A stretch of DNA of 14,293 nucleotides from an archaeon (GTDB lineage: Archaea; Asgardarchaeota; Heimdallarchaeia; Hodarchaeales; S146-22), in NCBI GenBank assembly GCA_024276395.1, contig JAJRXH010000716.1, positions 1 to 14,293 of the forward strand, in the 5' to 3' direction. A program made the translations under genes and the position numbers. The notes beneath the pieces were generated by a model. The model did not search any database. It was not told the origin of the DNA and worked only from the letters and a program-made list of their open reading frames with translations. This document shows positions 1-8,401 of the stretch, one piece after another (the stretch's first letter is position 1; each line of letters opens with the position of its first letter).

Positions 1-3000
1 CACCTGCTGCAGGCCATTGGCATCCGAGATCGACAGGGCGATCACCGTGCCCGAAGGCCGCACGCTCCCGTTCGAGGGCGATACCAGCGTGATTGATGGC
101 GCCGTGTCATCCGTCGTGAACACGTACGTCTCTTTCTTCCAGTTGCCCGCCGCATCTTGCGCGTACACCCCCAGCACGTGCTGGCCGTCTGGCGTGATCA
201 ACGTCACGTCATATGGCGATGACAACGTCTGGTTCGCACCGCCGTCCCAGCTGTACAAGACTTGATTCAAAGATATATCATCGGAAACATCAAGGTCAAT
301 AGTGACGCCTGAATTTAAAATTGGAGAGTTTTGAGGATCTATTAAGGTGATGTTAGGGGGTGCTGAATCCACTCTTAGAACTAGCACCGTATCCTTGACC
401 TGTGAAGAGACATCAAAGGCAGATATCCGATACACGTGCCAACCAGCTGGTTCATTAGTAAGTGAGACCGAACTGGATGTAGTTGTTGTCAGATACTGAC
501 CATCTCTAAATATTTTCACCCCTAAAATACCATTATCGTCACTTGCTGTCCAATTAATGGAAAAACTTGCTGTAACAAGACTTCCGTTTTGAGGATAATT
601 CGTAAATGCTTGGTTAGGTGGTTCATCAAGTCCAAACCATAAAATAGATCGATTCAGGCTATTTACACGATCTACCTCATCATCCATTGATTCCCAGTTA
701 AATGCCAAGTAAATGACCTTGTAAGTTCCTGAATAACTAACACCACCACCTAATGTCGGATCATTATCATAGTAGAAAATGATGTTGGCACCTGTTCCAG
801 CACTCACATCATCTGGAAAGGCATTATTTCCGCCACCAGATCCTCCGCCAATGTAATAAACGACGCCGTCGAACAATGTTCCGCTCACGCCCGCAACGTA
901 ACGACCATTCGTATCGTCATTTTCATAAACAGCATGCAAGTAATTCTGATAGAAAGTACTGGTTCCTCCAATATCGTAGCCAATATCTTGACCCGAGATC
1001 CACAAAAATCCACCATTATCAAGATAAGCCTGCAAGTTGCTTTCATCCGTGGCAGTCAAGGTAGTCTGATAGTCATTTGACGTGTACCAAATGACTACTT
1101 GGTACTGTTTCAAAAGGGTGGCACTTGGTGAGCCGGAAGATTGCACGTTCCAGTAATCAAAGCCCATTTCTGGATAAAATCCGAGTCTTTTCAATGCTCT
1201 TTTATAATAGTTTTCATAGGTCGCCCCATTATCATCATCCACGAGCAAGATCGGTTGATTGTAATTATCGACGTGAAAATTAGTAACCACGTCATACACG
1301 ATGTTCCCTTGAGTGTCCACCGCCCTCGCAAAAAAGGTGTGATTTGCATCTGGAAGAGCTGTCGAGTTATATTGCAGTTCATAGTAACCCGTACTCGAGT
1401 TATAAGAATTCGTGATGTCAATCCAGCCTCCAATACCAATTTTCACAAATACACCAGCAAGATCCGCATCCGTGGCGTTGACTTGGATGAGCATGTTTCC
1501 ACTGATTTTAGTATCTTTCGTTGGTGAGACAATGGAGACAATGGGAGCTTCGGTGGAGGTGATTACTGAAGACTTGAGGATAAAGTTACCTTCTCCTTCG
1601 TTAGTAAAGGAAGTCTTGATCACGAGGTAATAAGTCCCTGATAAGCTTGGCGAATAACTTAGATATTCCTTTCCACCTCGTGCAAAATTTGTTGATTTTG
1701 CTGCGATGACTGGTTCGCCGAATTGATCGGGATTAGGATTATACAAGAACAAATCATAGTCAGCATTGCTTGGCACTTCTAATTCAAAAGTATAGATGTT
1801 CCCCGCATTCAAGCTAACTTGTCGTGCCCAAACTTTCCTTTCACCTAATGCATTGCTAAGGAAAACACTTGTTGTAGTTCCGATAGCATAGGAATACAAG
1901 ACAGCCTCAATTGCCGCATAAGGATTGATTCTTCCATATCCCTCGACAGCATCTTTTCCTCCACGATCATCAAGATAAATCTCGTTAGCTGTCATCAAGA
2001 GTAATTGCTTCACTTTGAAAGGCATCGTTGCCGAACCAAAACTCCACGATGCATAACCACCCATTGCTTGAATGAGCAGCGCAGCTGCACCGGATACGAA
2101 TGGAGTGGCCATGGATGTACCTTGCATGTTCGTGAGATCATCAGATTGTTGATCTGTTAAACCACCGTCGGCATCATTATCATTCGTATCCACTTGAAGA
2201 ATGGCCCCTTGAGTACTTTCACCACCAGGTGCGGCAATATCTGGCTTGGTAGTATTAGATGTCGCCCCAGGGCCTTCGGACGAATAACTCGTGATGCGAT
2301 CGAAGTCATCAGTAGCTGCCACGGTAATGACTCCATCCACCTGTGCGGGCGTGAAAATGGAGTTTTTACCTTGTCCGTCATTACCAGCAGCGATGACCAC
2401 GACCACTCCAGAGTTCACGAGTGACGAGGCTGCTAGATCTACGCTTGCCACGGTCGAAGAAAAACCAAATGACCCCGAAGCAATGGTAATGTGATAAGTT
2501 TCTTTATTGTTTTGCACCCAATTGAAGGCATCAACAACCTCAGCAGAGCCTCCTGTTCCGGTCCGGTCGAAGATTTTAACACCCACTAACTTGACATCGG
2601 GTGCCACGCCAGAAAATCTCGCATGTCCATCCGCGGGATCCGGATAAGGATAACGATTAAGCGAGGAGATGTAGAGATCGCCTCCAGTGGTTCCCCACGA
2701 CACTCCCAGAGCCACTCTCCAATAGCCAAAACTCGAACTAGAAGTAACCGTGTAACTCACGGTCATGTTAGTACTACCACTCGTGTCCTGTGCAACTAAG
2801 GTTCCTGATGGATCGTACAGCCGTAATTCAGTCCCCGTACCGGTACTTCCACTAGCTGCATTCCACACGTAATTAATGTCAATCGTACCGGTTCTATTAA
2901 TCCAAAGGTAATAAGAAAAGAAACCAGAAGCTGCGCCGCCCGGGTTATACTTGATGGTCCACGTGGTTTTGATCCGACCATTAGAATAGGTATCATTATA

Positions 3001-4032
3001 TTCATTGGCTGCAATGATTCCGGCAACATGAGAACCATGGCCACCATAGTCTTCAGGTGTGGTAGTCGCATCTGCCGTGGAGTCGTGCCACCCAATGATT
3101 TTCTTGCTCCAGTTGAGATCACCGTATCCAGGACTGAAGGCAACATGAGAGTCATCAATGCCCGTGTCAAGCACGGCAACCGACATATTAGGATCTCCTG
3201 TATATCCCAGAGTATCCCACACGTACGTTCGTACCATCGTTAAATGAGTCGCCACATCAGAGTATCTAATGGCTGGAACATTTTCCTCAATCAGCTCAAT
3301 TCGTGAACTCAAGCCAGAGGCAAATGACGAAAAGTTAGCAATGGGAATGCTGCCACTAAAGCCATTCACGGCATCACTAGGACTGTTCCAAACATGTGTG
3401 ATTAGTCCACCATGTTGAAAGAAACACTGCAAATCTTGTTCAAAAGATGGAGAATTAGCCATGACGATGATGCCGATGCGCTGATTTAGGGACGCGGATG
3501 ATAAATTCAAGCCTGTATCCATTGCATTACTTGTTGTCATAGAAGTGCTTTCCAATGAGGGAATGGTAGTCGAAAATCGAGCAATTTTTTGTTCCAATGA
3601 ATCAGCAATTTTGTTCCCATTTGCATCAATGATCTTCAAGTCTCTCTCAAGCAACTTAGTTAGATTTAATGAAAAGGTTGACCCTTGGACCGGTGCTCTG
3701 CCAGATATTTTCGATAGTTCTACTTGAGAAGATCTACTACTAGATCGGCTGACTTCATCCCAACGAGTAGAAACAAAATTACCTTCTTTCACATTTCTAA
3801 CATCACGAGAAACACCAGAAAACAGGGCTGAACGTGAGAGAACGTGCTGTTGGTCAACACCACCAAATTGGGATGGAATTGCATCACGTGAATGATGGCC
3901 GTTGATAATATCATGAGAAATGCCAGAGGCGACCTCTCTTGACATCATTCCCAGTAAGGGAGGAGCAAACATTGACAAAAGAAGGAAAACAGCAAACCAT
4001 TGAAGGATTTTCCGTCTGCCAGCTTTTATCAT
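1..4032 (-). CDS. Giant secreted S8 (subtilisin-like) serine protease, C-terminus beyond the window
   Basis: The frame is open for 1344 codons and runs off base 1. Numbering is from the ATG at 4030-4032. Residues 1-35 form a signal peptide: a basic start (MIKAGRRK) followed by a hydrophobic core. Residues 185-257 resemble an I9-type inhibitory propeptide. The catalytic triad is visible: Asp289 in VLDTG, His332 in HGSHVAG and Ser640 in GTSMATP, with oxyanion Asn551 in AAGND. About 120 extra residues with a PPC-like look sit between the His motif and GVAP (475-478). After the protease come a second PPC-like domain (~725-835), an Ig-like domain, a ThuA/GATase1-like domain (928-1139, ILLVDDD and NGGFLWISGQD motifs) and Ig-like repeats (1140 onward). 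It is probably an extracellular protease that cleaves itself to mature. In-frame ATGs at 4065, 4131 and 4137 would add an N-terminal extension. The first 262 bases are much richer in GC than the rest. Confidence 0.93.
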   Translation of the reverse strand, partial: MIKAGRRKILQWFAVFLLLSMFAPPLLGMMSREVASGISHDIINGHHSRDAIPSQFGGVDQQHVLSRSALFSGVSRDVRNVKEGNFVSTRWDEVSRSSSRSSQVELSKISGRAPVQGSTFSLNLTKLLERDLKIIDANGNKIADSLEQKIARFSTTIPSLESTSMTTSNAMDTGLNLSSASLNQRIGIIVMANSPSFEQDLQCFFQHGGLITHVWNSPSDAVNGFSGSIPIANFSSFASGLSSRIELIEENVPAIRYSDVATHLTMVRTYVWDTLGYTGDPNMSVAVLDTGIDDSHVAFSPGYGDLNWSKKIIGWHDSTADATTTPEDYGGHGSHVAGIIAANEYNDTYSNGRIKTTWTIKYNPGGAASGFFSYYLWINRTGTIDINYVWNAASGSTGTGTELRLYDPSGTLVAQDTSGSTNMTVSYTVTSSSSFGYWRVALGVSWGTTGGDLYISSLNRYPYPDPADGHARFSGVAPDVKLVGVKIFDRTGTGGSAEVVDAFNWVQNNKETYHITIASGSFGFSSTVASVDLAASSLVNSGVVVVIAAGNDGQGKNSIFTPAQVDGVITVAATDDFDRITSYSSEGPGATSNTTKPDIAAPGGESTQGAILQVDTNDNDADGGLTDQQSDDLTNMQGTSMATPFVSGAAALLIQAMGGYASWSFGSATMPFKVKQLLLMTANEIYLDDRGGKDAVEGYGRINPYAAIEAVLYSYAIGTTTSVFLSNALGERKVWARQVSLNAGNIYTFELEVPSNADYDLFLYNPNPDQFGEPVIAAKSTNFARGGKEYLSYSPSLSGTYYLVIKTSFTNEGEGNFILKSSVITSTEAPIVSIVSPTKDTKISGNMLIQVNATDADLAGVFVKIGIGGWIDITNSYNSSTGYYELQYNSTALPDANHTFFARAVDTQGNIVYDVVTNFHVDNYNQPILLVDDDNGATYENYYKRALKRLGFYPEMGFDYWNVQSSGSPSATLLKQYQVVIWYTSNDYQTTLTATDESNLQAYLDNGGFLWISGQDIGYDIGGTSTFYQNYLHAVYENDDTNGRYVAGVSGTLFDGVVYYIGGGSGGGNNAFPDDVSAGTGANIIFYYDNDPTLGGGVSYSGTYKVIYLAFNWESMDDEVDRVNSLNRSILWFGLDEPPNQAFTNYPQNGSLVTASFSINWTASDDNGILGVKIFRDGQYLTTTTSSSVSLTNEPAGWHVYRISAFDVSSQVKDTVLVLRVDSAPPNITLIDPQNSPILNSGVTIDLDVSDDISLNQVLYSWDGGANQTLSSPYDVTLITPDGQHVLGVYAQDAAGNWKKETYVFTTDDTAPSITLVSPSNGSVRPSGTVIALSISDANGLQQV

Positions 4033-4038
4033 CCGTGT

Positions 4039-4044
4039 TCCTTT
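4039..4044 (-). promoter_or_regulatory. Shine-Dalgarno-like AAAGGA supporting the 4032 start
   Basis: On the minus strand AAAGGA lies six bases before the ATG at 4032, and that ATG opens directly into a normal signal peptide. A second AAAGGA precedes the ATG at 4137 by eight bases, so the longer start remains possible. It would put about 35 mostly hydrophilic residues ahead of the signal peptide, which is unusual. Confidence 0.5.
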
Positions 4045-4403
4045 CTTGATGGATTTACTTTCCATCAGCCCAAGAAAGATTTCCCTTTTTTCAACAATTT
4101 CAAGCCCTTTCAAGTTAATACTAACAGTCATCTTCATCTACTCAATCCTTTTGTCAACAGAAAACGGCTCGGTTTTATTGTATCTTCCACTCTGAAGTTG
4201 AAATCATTAGGAATGCATCTATTATCATAATCGAGAACGAAAGTGTAAATAACACGATCTTTACATGTTATCTGGTAAAATAAACCCGAATTTTCAAATT
4301 ACCAGGACATCTCAAGAGATTAAAAACTTTCCGTGTCATCTCAAGCTAGAAAAAAGTCGTAAGACGGATTCATAACGATGAATGAATCCATTGAAGGGAA
4401 ACA

Positions 4404-4416
4404 ATATTATATATAT
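4404..4416 (-). promoter_or_regulatory. Possible TATA box for the protease gene
   Basis: The minus strand reads TATATATAATATT, a strong match to an archaeal TATA box. Transcription would begin near 4380, leaving a leader of 240 bases or more before the protease start, which is long for an archaeon. It could instead serve a small RNA or be AT-rich sequence by chance. No clear BRE is visible. Confidence 0.3.
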
Positions 4417-4492
4417 GACGACATCATCAGAAAAAAAGGGAAAAAGATAGATACTGTAGAGTTTCAACATGTATCGGGAGAAAATATGGTTC

Positions 4493-4514
4493 AGAAAAAA
4501 AAGAAAAAGAAGAG
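4493..4514 (-). terminator. T-rich terminator of the surface repeat protein gene
   Basis: Read on the minus strand, a pyrimidine tract with runs of five and eight T begins about 20 bases after the TAA stop at 4536-4538. No hairpin is needed, as is usual for archaeal termination on U tracts. Confidence 0.6.
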
Positions 4515-4535
4515 TTGATGGCTAATCTATAATAA

Positions 4536-7340
4536 TTAGACACGACTCGCAACATGTTTTTGACGTTGTCGTAGGATTGATGCTACAATACCCAATGACA
4601 ATAGGAACATCAAGGAAGTCGTAGTGAATCCAGGTGTCAATACCGTCGTTGGTGCTGGTGGTAGCGTGGTAGTTGAGTTCGTTTGATTGTCACCTATTGA
4701 TGTCGTGGTATTGTTGCTTGGAGGTACAGTGGTTGTCGTTGTTGGTGGTAATCCTCCTTGAAAGCCATTTAATGCAAAGAACGCGAAGTCCTTGGAAACG
4801 GTTAAGGTCCCAGAAGACAAGGCAATGAATTGCACGTTAATGTTAAAGTCACCCGAATAAGGAGCGTGCCACGTGATGCGTTGTTGCACAATTTCATCTG
4901 GTAGTCCAAGGAATGTAAAGTGCAAGGTCACGTTAAACGAATCAACCTTGTTATTGTATTGAATATCCGTGACAGTAACGATGGCAAGAACATCCACGGT
5001 TGTCCTAATATTTGATCCATGAAGATCCACGGCAATGACAGCGGTATCAAAGTAATTGTCTTGATCTTGATCTTCTTTCCAAGAGTAAAGTTGATACCAA
5101 GAATTTGGTATTTTAGGACTGAAAACATTTGCCCACGTCAATGATTGATTATAAATCAAGTAACCATTGGAAAACACGACGATATCGAACCGATAAGTAC
5201 CGTTAAATGGGGCTTGCCAAGAAATATTCTGGAATATTAGTCCATTGAACGCCGTGAAGCTAAAATTAAGGGAATCAACACGATTCCAAGACGCATTGAC
5301 ACCAGGTTGTTGATAATAGATATCCACGATGAAGGATACTGGAAGATCATTACGAGGCGAAACTTGAATCTCGTAATCTGCAATGAAGGTATCATTAAGA
5401 CCATCAAAGTCTGAATCGAGAAGATCCCAGAAGTAGTTCATGTAATCGATGGTATACATGGGTGAATAAGGATTGGCACCATACCAAATGAAATAATCAC
5501 TCCATAAGATAGTGGCATTGACATTCAAGGTAAGCTCGAATCCAAAATCACCAGCAAATGGGGGATGCCACTGAAACGTGATGCTATCATAACCGCCAGA
5601 GATCGTAACATTGAAGAACAGAGTGTCATAGTAAGTCATATTACCAATGGTCGCATTCCAATAATATATGTCCACGTATAATTGAAGATAGAGTGTTTGG
5701 CTGGAATTGCTGATGATATCAATCGTTACGGATAGGGTATCATTATATCCATCACCATCCTGGTCAAAAGCGTTCCAATAATATGACACATTCACGGTGT
5801 AATAAGATTCTTGTGTCTGCCACGTGAATAAATCTAACCAGAGCATTCTACCGTCTGGGAAACTAATATAGACATCAAAGGTAAAATTAGCGACAAAAGG
5901 TGCACTCCAAATGAGCAAGAAAGAGAGATTCCCATTTACGATGGTCTCGTTGAAACTAAGGGCACTATAATACCAAAGAATGGTATTATTTGCATCATGA
6001 TAGTAAACATCAACCCAAACAGTCACGTCCTCTGTGAGGTTTGATGAAAAGTAAACATCAAAGTTGGCTTCAATCGTATCGGTAAGTCCATTTCCATTAA
6101 GATCCGTTGCATTCCAGCTCGAATAGATTAGAGGAGGTTCATACTTATCAGCACCATAGAAGTAAACAGATTCTGATCCCCTAAAACTACCATCCACGTA
6201 TATTGTCACGTTAAAGAGATAGTCACCAGGCGAAGGAGCTTGCCAATAAAAACTCCAATAGGCATATTCCCAAGAGGAGGTAAGGTCAGTCCAGAAGGTC
6301 GTGTTGTATTGCCAGCCAGCATTCCAGAAATAGAGATCGACGATGATGCTCACGTTTGCTGGTAGAGAAGCATTCACATAGATTTCGTAATCTCCAGTAA
6401 CTGAATCATTAATCCCATCGTAATCATCGTCATGATAATACCAATCGGATGTAAAAGGCGGTGGAATGAAAGCATCGGCACCATACCAAGTCATCGCATC
6501 ATCCGCATGAAATGTACCATCTGCAAGCACGGTAACATTAAACCAGTAGTCACCACTCACGGGTGCGTGCCATTCAAACCAATGGTAGTAATGAAGATCG
6601 AACACCGTGAAATTATAATATAACTGCGTGTAAAATAACCAATTACCATAACTCTGATCATAAAGGAAGATATCCACGAACACCTGTACATTCAAACTAC
6701 CATTAATTCCCAGGAAATAAAGATCTAATCCAGCAGAGACCGTATCGTTAAGTCCATCATAATCTTGATCACTGAACCACCATGATGAATAAAGAGGCGC
6801 TGGTGTGAAAGCATCGGCGCCATACCAATAGGCTTCATCTGTTACATCCAACTTCCCATTCACGTAAATGAAGACCTTGAACCAGTAATCAGCACTATAA
6901 GGAGCGCGCCACTGGAACCAGTGATAGGCATATCCCCCGCTGGCAGTGAGAAAGAATGTCAGGGAATCAACCAAAGTGCCATTCAAAAAATAAACATTCA
7001 CGAGGAACGACACGTTTAGACTCGTCGTGGTATTAAAAGAAAGATCATAGCTAACATCAACAGTGTCATTAAGTCCATCACGATCTTGATCACTAAAATA
7101 CCAGTTTGACCACGTGATGGTCGTGCCCATTGTCGTGGTATTCATCTCAAGAACACTCGTGTCCTTTTCTTTCGTGACAATGTCATTAGCATCAAAAGAT
7201 GTTAAAGATGACCCTGTTTCTTTGGAATTATCAACAACAATGCCATTAGCAACAGCCATGACACTCATCACGCTCAATAGCAATAACGAAGCCAAAAAGA
7301 CAAAAGTTAATTTTTTTTTCCAAATCAATTTCTTTATCAC
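4536..7340 (-). CDS. Surface protein with seven DxDxDGxND repeats, Thr-rich stalk and PGF/transmembrane tail
   Basis: This is a 934-residue secreted protein of unrecognised family. Residues 1-32 are a signal peptide (basic, then a hydrophobic core). Seven repeats of 107-116 residues follow. Each opens with an acidic calcium-loop motif at 84, 191, 304, 413, 526, 642 and 757, of the DQDYDGLND kind; the fourth (DLNGNGLTD) and seventh (DQDQDNYFD) are degraded. Each repeat ends with a W-x-A/P-P...D-Y/F-x-F strand near 144, 257, 366, 478, 591, 708 and 824, and linkers such as WYGADAF recur. More than 25 N-x-S/T sequons suggest dense glycosylation. Residues 865-900 are a Thr/Pro stalk. Residues 902-928 read PGF, a hydrophobic span, then RQRQK, like an archaeosortase sorting tail. 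A structural, S-layer-like or adhesive role is inference. The start is GTG, directly preceded by a stop codon. Confidence 0.92.
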   Translation of the reverse strand: MIKKLIWKKKLTFVFLASLLLLSVMSVMAVANGIVVDNSKETGSSLTSFDANDIVTKEKDTSVLEMNTTTMGTTITWSNWYFSDQDRDGLNDTVDVSYDLSFNTTTSLNVSFLVNVYFLNGTLVDSLTFFLTASGGYAYHWFQWRAPYSADYWFKVFIYVNGKLDVTDEAYWYGADAFTPAPLYSSWWFSDQDYDGLNDTVSAGLDLYFLGINGSLNVQVFVDIFLYDQSYGNWLFYTQLYYNFTVFDLHYYHWFEWHAPVSGDYWFNVTVLADGTFHADDAMTWYGADAFIPPPFTSDWYYHDDDYDGINDSVTGDYEIYVNASLPANVSIIVDLYFWNAGWQYNTTFWTDLTSSWEYAYWSFYWQAPSPGDYLFNVTIYVDGSFRGSESVYFYGADKYEPPLIYSSWNATDLNGNGLTDTIEANFDVYFSSNLTEDVTVWVDVYYHDANNTILWYYSALSFNETIVNGNLSFLLIWSAPFVANFTFDVYISFPDGRMLWLDLFTWQTQESYYTVNVSYYWNAFDQDGDGYNDTLSVTIDIISNSSQTLYLQLYVDIYYWNATIGNMTYYDTLFFNVTISGGYDSITFQWHPPFAGDFGFELTLNVNATILWSDYFIWYGANPYSPMYTIDYMNYFWDLLDSDFDGLNDTFIADYEIQVSPRNDLPVSFIVDIYYQQPGVNASWNRVDSLNFSFTAFNGLIFQNISWQAPFNGTYRFDIVVFSNGYLIYNQSLTWANVFSPKIPNSWYQLYSWKEDQDQDNYFDTAVIAVDLHGSNIRTTVDVLAIVTVTDIQYNNKVDSFNVTLHFTFLGLPDEIVQQRITWHAPYSGDFNINVQFIALSSGTLTVSKDFAFFALNGFQGGLPPTTTTTVPPSNNTTTSIGDNQTNSTTTLPPAPTTVLTPGFTTTSLMFLLSLGIVASILRQRQKHVASRV

Positions 7341-7342
7341 CT
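7336..7342 (-). promoter_or_regulatory. AGGTGAT ribosome-binding sequence overlapping the annotated GTG start
   Basis: On the minus strand AGGTGAT, complementary to the 16S rRNA 3' end, overlaps the GTG at 7338-7340. The in-frame TTG at 7326-7328 (codon 5) lies seven bases downstream of it, a normal spacing. The plus-strand gene at 8402 uses the same core with similar spacing, so TTG may be the true start. The signal peptide is intact either way. Confidence 0.45.
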
Positions 7343-7392
7343 ACCCTACGATTATTTAACCTATCAACATTTTCTCATTCGTTTAATGATGA

Positions 7393-7410
7393 ACGTGTTG
7401 AACAACACGT
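7393..7410. promoter_or_regulatory. Operator-like 18-bp inverted repeat
   Basis: ACGTGTTG and CAACACGT are perfect 8-base arms around a central AA. The centre lies about 61 bases upstream of the GTG start of the minus-strand surface-protein gene. Size and symmetry fit the site of a dimeric helix-turn-helix regulator; no protein can be assigned from sequence alone. Confidence 0.5.
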
Positions 7411-8387
7411 GGGAAAGAATACATGAAAACTCCTTTCCACTTCCATTTTCCGAGGAAATTGGGATCGCCAACAAACATGGGAACCAGATGTTTCCCGTGT
7501 TTCATCATGTTCATCTCCAAATTGATCATCATCCGCTCTTGTAATGATCCAACGACGCATTTTAGCCATGGAAGTGGTGCAATAAATCCGTTATCGGTCA
7601 CAAGTACGAGTTACCGAGAAATGACCTAACCAAGCTCTTTTTATCAGTTTAGGTGCTTAATTAATCAAGAGTCAAGCTTTCGAAACATGAAAGGAATGCA
7701 ACAAGTCACCGTTGAAGCTTGCACCATCCTTTTAATGAGACACGCAATGTAAATGTAGATTAGAATTGATGACATTGGGGTTTAAATGGTAGTGGGGGAT
7801 GGAGACTATGTGGTATAGTTCCTCTTTCATTAAAAAGATTCCTAAAAAATCTCATCTCCATTCCATCCAATCCCGATTCCATCTCATAAAGATAGATCAG
7901 GAAAAGATATTTTTTGTCGTGCATTCTTCACATCAAGAGAGAGGAACCGTGTTCTGTGACACGCAAGGTGCTCTGTCTAATGACGAAAAAACTCTGGGAA
8001 AAATTCAATAAAATTTAATGAAAACCATCACAAAGGGACAGCAATTGGAAGAACATCGTTATTTTACCAAGTAATGAAAGATGAAATACCAAAATGATGA
8101 AAATTACTGTCTGAAACAGCGATGAAACTCCGGCAACTCTCACCAGAAACAAGATGAAACAATAACTTGATGGGCTGTTTCATCACGACGTTAACATGAA
8201 CACCAGTGGTTTGCCTTTCTTTAATCCATTACCATGCTCGATTATCGAAGAAAAAGTAACCAGCTAACTAAGATAGGATAAATACCATACACATCATGTG
8301 AATCAAAGAATCAAGGCGAAGAACAACATTCCGATAACAACACCACACAAGGCAAGCCAATGGAAATAACATGACTACTTGATGAAT

Positions 8388-8395
8388 GAGGTGAT
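8388..8395 (+). promoter_or_regulatory. Strong Shine-Dalgarno site GAGGTGAT
   Basis: GAGGTGAT, a full match to the complement of the 16S rRNA tail, ends six bases before the ATG at 8402 and fixes that start. Confidence 0.75.
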
Positions 8396-8401
8396 GATCT
8401 C

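Larger units (their letters stand above)
4033..4535. other. Non-coding gap between two minus-strand genes
   Basis: No convincing gene is seen on either strand. If the protease starts at the ATG at 4137, the gap shrinks to 4138-4535. On the minus strand it holds the T-rich terminator of the surface-protein gene (4493-4514), a second T-rich tract (4431-4447) and a TATA-like element (4404-4416). The 9-mer CATCTCAAG occurs twice near 4310-4345, which may be chance. Confidence 0.6.
7341..8401. other. About 1 kb of intergenic DNA between divergent surface-protein genes
   Basis: I see no convincing gene here. Short open frames (for example a 72-codon GTG frame at 7383-7601 minus and a 70-codon frame at 7799-8011 plus) have no ribosome binding site I trust and no recognisable motif. 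The stretch should contain the divergent promoters of the genes at 7340 and 8402. It holds the perfect inverted repeat at 7393-7410 and a GATGAAAC-rich patch at 8080-8185. Confidence 0.5.

Noticed and set aside
2796..3179. Open frames on both strands within 1-4000, for example a 127-codon frame at 2796-3179
   Set aside because: All overlap the continuous S8 protease frame, which carries the full catalytic triad and explains the stretch.
7352..7359. TTAAATAA on the minus strand as TATA box of the surface-protein gene
   Set aside because: It lies only 12-19 bases before the GTG, so transcription would start inside the gene and lose the ribosome binding site.
7383..7601. 72-codon minus-strand open frame with a GTG start
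   Set aside because: No ribosome binding site, no recognised motif, and overlapping open frames on both strands; it also runs through the inverted repeat at 7393-7410. Could be real, but not supported.
7799..8011. 70-codon plus-strand open frame
   Set aside because: Weak initiation context, Ser/His-rich non-descript sequence and no promoter or homology signal.
8094..8150. C/D box sRNA candidate (ATGATGA, CTGA, GCGATGA)
   Set aside because: The C, D' and C' boxes are roughly placed, but no closing CTGA D box follows and the first guide is short.
8111..8185. GATGAAAC/GAAACAGC repeats resembling CRISPR repeat ends
   Set aside because: Only short irregular copies, no constant repeat length or spacing and no cas genes. 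GAAACAGC/GCTGTTTC is merely a loose inverted pair.
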